Shown here: piece after piece, positions 5,496-6,664 of the stretch
Layout: every line of letters starts with the position of its first letter
Position numbering within the stretch: position 1 is the first letter of the stretch
DNA from: Paracoccaceae bacterium
Lineage (GTDB): Bacteria > Pseudomonadota > Alphaproteobacteria > Rhodobacterales > Rhodobacteraceae
Assembly (NCBI GenBank): GCA_007134805.1
Contig: SLKB01000404.1
Location: 1-6,664, forward strand
Length of the DNA stretch: 6,664 nt
Reading direction: 5' to 3'
The notes under the pieces: model-generated
The model's database searches: none
The model's input: only the letters and a program-made list of their open reading frames with translations
What the model was told of the DNA's origin: nothing
Program-made: the position numbers and the translations under genes

Positions 5496-6664
5496 ATGTA
5501 TCTTCGCCATGATGCGCTCTATGCCTCGCGCCGCTCGCCTGTTCTGGCAGAGAATGTCGCGGCCACCTCGCACCCGCTGGCCACGCAGGCGGCCGTGGGG
5601 ACGCTGGCGCGCGGGGGCAATGCGGTCGATGCCGCGATTGCGGCGGCCGCGACCCTGACCGTGGTGGAGCCGACAGGCTGCGGGCTGGGCAGTGACGCCT
5701 TCTGCATCCTGTGGGACGGTTCGGCGCTGCACGGGCTGAACTCTTCGGGCGCGGCCCCGGCGGGCTGGACGCCCGAGCATTTCAAGGGCCGCTCCGAGAT
5801 GCCCTTCCGAGGCTGGGACAGTGTCACGGTGCCCGGCGCGATCGGCGCCTGGGCCGAGTTGACCACCCGCTTCGGCACGATGGATCTGCCCGAACTGCTC
5901 GCCCCCGCGATCAGCTACGCCGAATCGGGCTTCACCGTCACGCCGATCATCGGTGCACTCTGGGCGCGCGGCGCCGAGATCCTGTCCGACCAGCCCGGCT
6001 TTGCCGAGATGTTCATGCCCGGCGGGCGCGCACCGAAGGCAGGCGCCCGCTTTGCCAGCCCTGATCTCGCGCGCAGCCTGCAGATGATCGCCGAAACCGG
6101 CGGGCGCGCCTTCTACGAGGGGCCGCTGGCCGAAAAGATCGCGGCCCACGCCCGCGCCCATGGCGCCGTGATGACCGAAGCGGATCTCGCCGCGCATCGC
6201 CCCGAATGGTGCGGCACGCTGGCCACGGGCTTTCGCGATGTGGCCTTGCATGAGATCCCGCCCAACGGGCAGGGGATCGCCGCGCTGATGGCGCTTGGCA
6301 TGCTCGCGCATCTCGATCTCGAATCCCTCGACCCCGATGACCCCCGCGCGCTGCATCTGCAGATCGAGGCGATCAAGCTCGCCTTCGCCGACATGCACGC
6401 CTATGTCGCCGATGCGCGCTCCATGGCCGATGTCACCCCGCAGGCCCTGATCGACCCCGATTACCTGAAATCCCGCGCGGCCCTCATCTCGCCTGAGCGC
6501 GCGCAGGAATATGGCCCCGGTGCGCCGAAAGCGGGCGGCACGGTCTATCTGACCGTGGCCGATGCGTCGGGCATGATGGTGTCCTTCATCCAGTCGAACT
6601 ATTCGGGCTTCGGCTCGGGCGTGGTGGTGCCAGGCACCGGCATCAGCCTGCAGAACCGCGGCGC
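5496..6664 (+). CDS. Gamma-glutamyltransferase-family Ntn-hydrolase (YwrD/HpxW type), 3' end outside window
   Basis: The first 389 codons of a GGT-superfamily enzyme (usual length about 530). These are made as a proenzyme that cuts itself before a Thr, which then becomes the N-terminal nucleophile for attack on an amide bond. The large-subunit start is evident: AATSHPLATQAAVGTLARGG (22-41), NAVDAAIAAAATLTVVEPTG (42-61), GSDAF (65-69) and ETGGRAFYEG near 205-215. The predicted nucleophile is Thr349 in AGGTVYLTV, followed by SNYSGFGSGVVVPGTGI. There is no signal peptide, unlike periplasmic GGT, so action is cytoplasmic. The Arg that holds the glutamate carboxylate in E. coli GGT (FREMAP) is absent; the aligned stretch is LNSSGAAP (81-88). 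This fits the YwrD group, or HpxW, an oxamate amidohydrolase, better than true GGT. AAAGGA lies 9 bases before the ATG, with a 2-base gap to tctA, so the imported solute is probably its substrate or a precursor (inference). Confidence 0.9.
   Translation, partial: MYLRHDALYASRRSPVLAENVAATSHPLATQAAVGTLARGGNAVDAAIAAAATLTVVEPTGCGLGSDAFCILWDGSALHGLNSSGAAPAGWTPEHFKGRSEMPFRGWDSVTVPGAIGAWAELTTRFGTMDLPELLAPAISYAESGFTVTPIIGALWARGAEILSDQPGFAEMFMPGGRAPKAGARFASPDLARSLQMIAETGGRAFYEGPLAEKIAAHARAHGAVMTEADLAAHRPEWCGTLATGFRDVALHEIPPNGQGIAALMALGMLAHLDLESLDPDDPRALHLQIEAIKLAFADMHAYVADARSMADVTPQALIDPDYLKSRAALISPERAQEYGPGAPKAGGTVYLTVADASGMMVSFIQSNYSGFGSGVVVPGTGISLQNRG

Noticed and set aside
5268..6398. A 376-codon minus-strand open frame opposite the GGT-family gene
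   Set aside because: Composition is typical of an antisense shadow, and the + strand frame carries the conserved GGT motifs throughout.

Overview
This high-GC window reads as a fragment of an alphaproteobacterial chromosome, most likely from the Rhodobacterales (Roseobacter/Paracoccus type). The basis is the strong GCC/CTG/ATC/GGC codon preference, the tight operons, and the abundance of tripartite tricarboxylate transporter (TTT) genes with periplasmic TctC-type binding proteins. The taxonomic call is inference. Nothing here marks a phage, plasmid or insertion sequence, and there is no rRNA, tRNA or CRISPR array.

Layout. The left third (1-2376) is transcribed leftwards: a LysR-type regulator (1498-2376), then a PuuE/NodB-type polysaccharide-deacetylase-fold protein (456-1364), then the N-terminal part of a TctC-like binding protein (1-404, running off the left edge). 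The right part is transcribed rightwards as a very compact operon: a second, clearly different TctC (2510-3460), TctB (3457-3966), TctA (3973-5493) and a YwrD/HpxW-type member of the gamma-glutamyltransferase Ntn-hydrolase family (5496 to the right edge). The gaps in that operon are -4, 6 and 2 bases. The two arms diverge from a 133-base intergenic region (2377-2509), where the LysR-type protein most likely acts. No gene-free stretch exceeds 300 bases.

How the genes may work together. TctC captures a carboxylate-bearing solute in the periplasm, and TctA/TctB import it using the ion gradient. Two hydrolases of C-N (amide-type) bonds are encoded beside the transporter: the PuuE-like protein and the GGT-fold protein. 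In known ureide catabolism PuuE is an allantoinase, and HpxW, a GGT-fold protein, is an oxamate amidohydrolase. A route for uptake and hydrolysis of a small amide- or ureide-bearing organic acid is therefore a reasonable hypothesis, but the sequence does not fix the substrate.

The most interesting non-coding signals are four. (a) The leader of the right operon holds three consecutive inverted repeats, the last pairing with the Shine-Dalgarno sequence of tctC. (b) A near-consensus promoter ahead of the deacetylase gene overlaps a 33-base dyad. (c) A five-run G-tract motif built on a 10-base direct repeat sits between the deacetylase gene and the left tctC. (d) A short LysR-box-like dyad lies in the divergent region. 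No wholly new system is demonstrated. The candidates are the leader RNA and the substrate of the hydrolase/transporter set.
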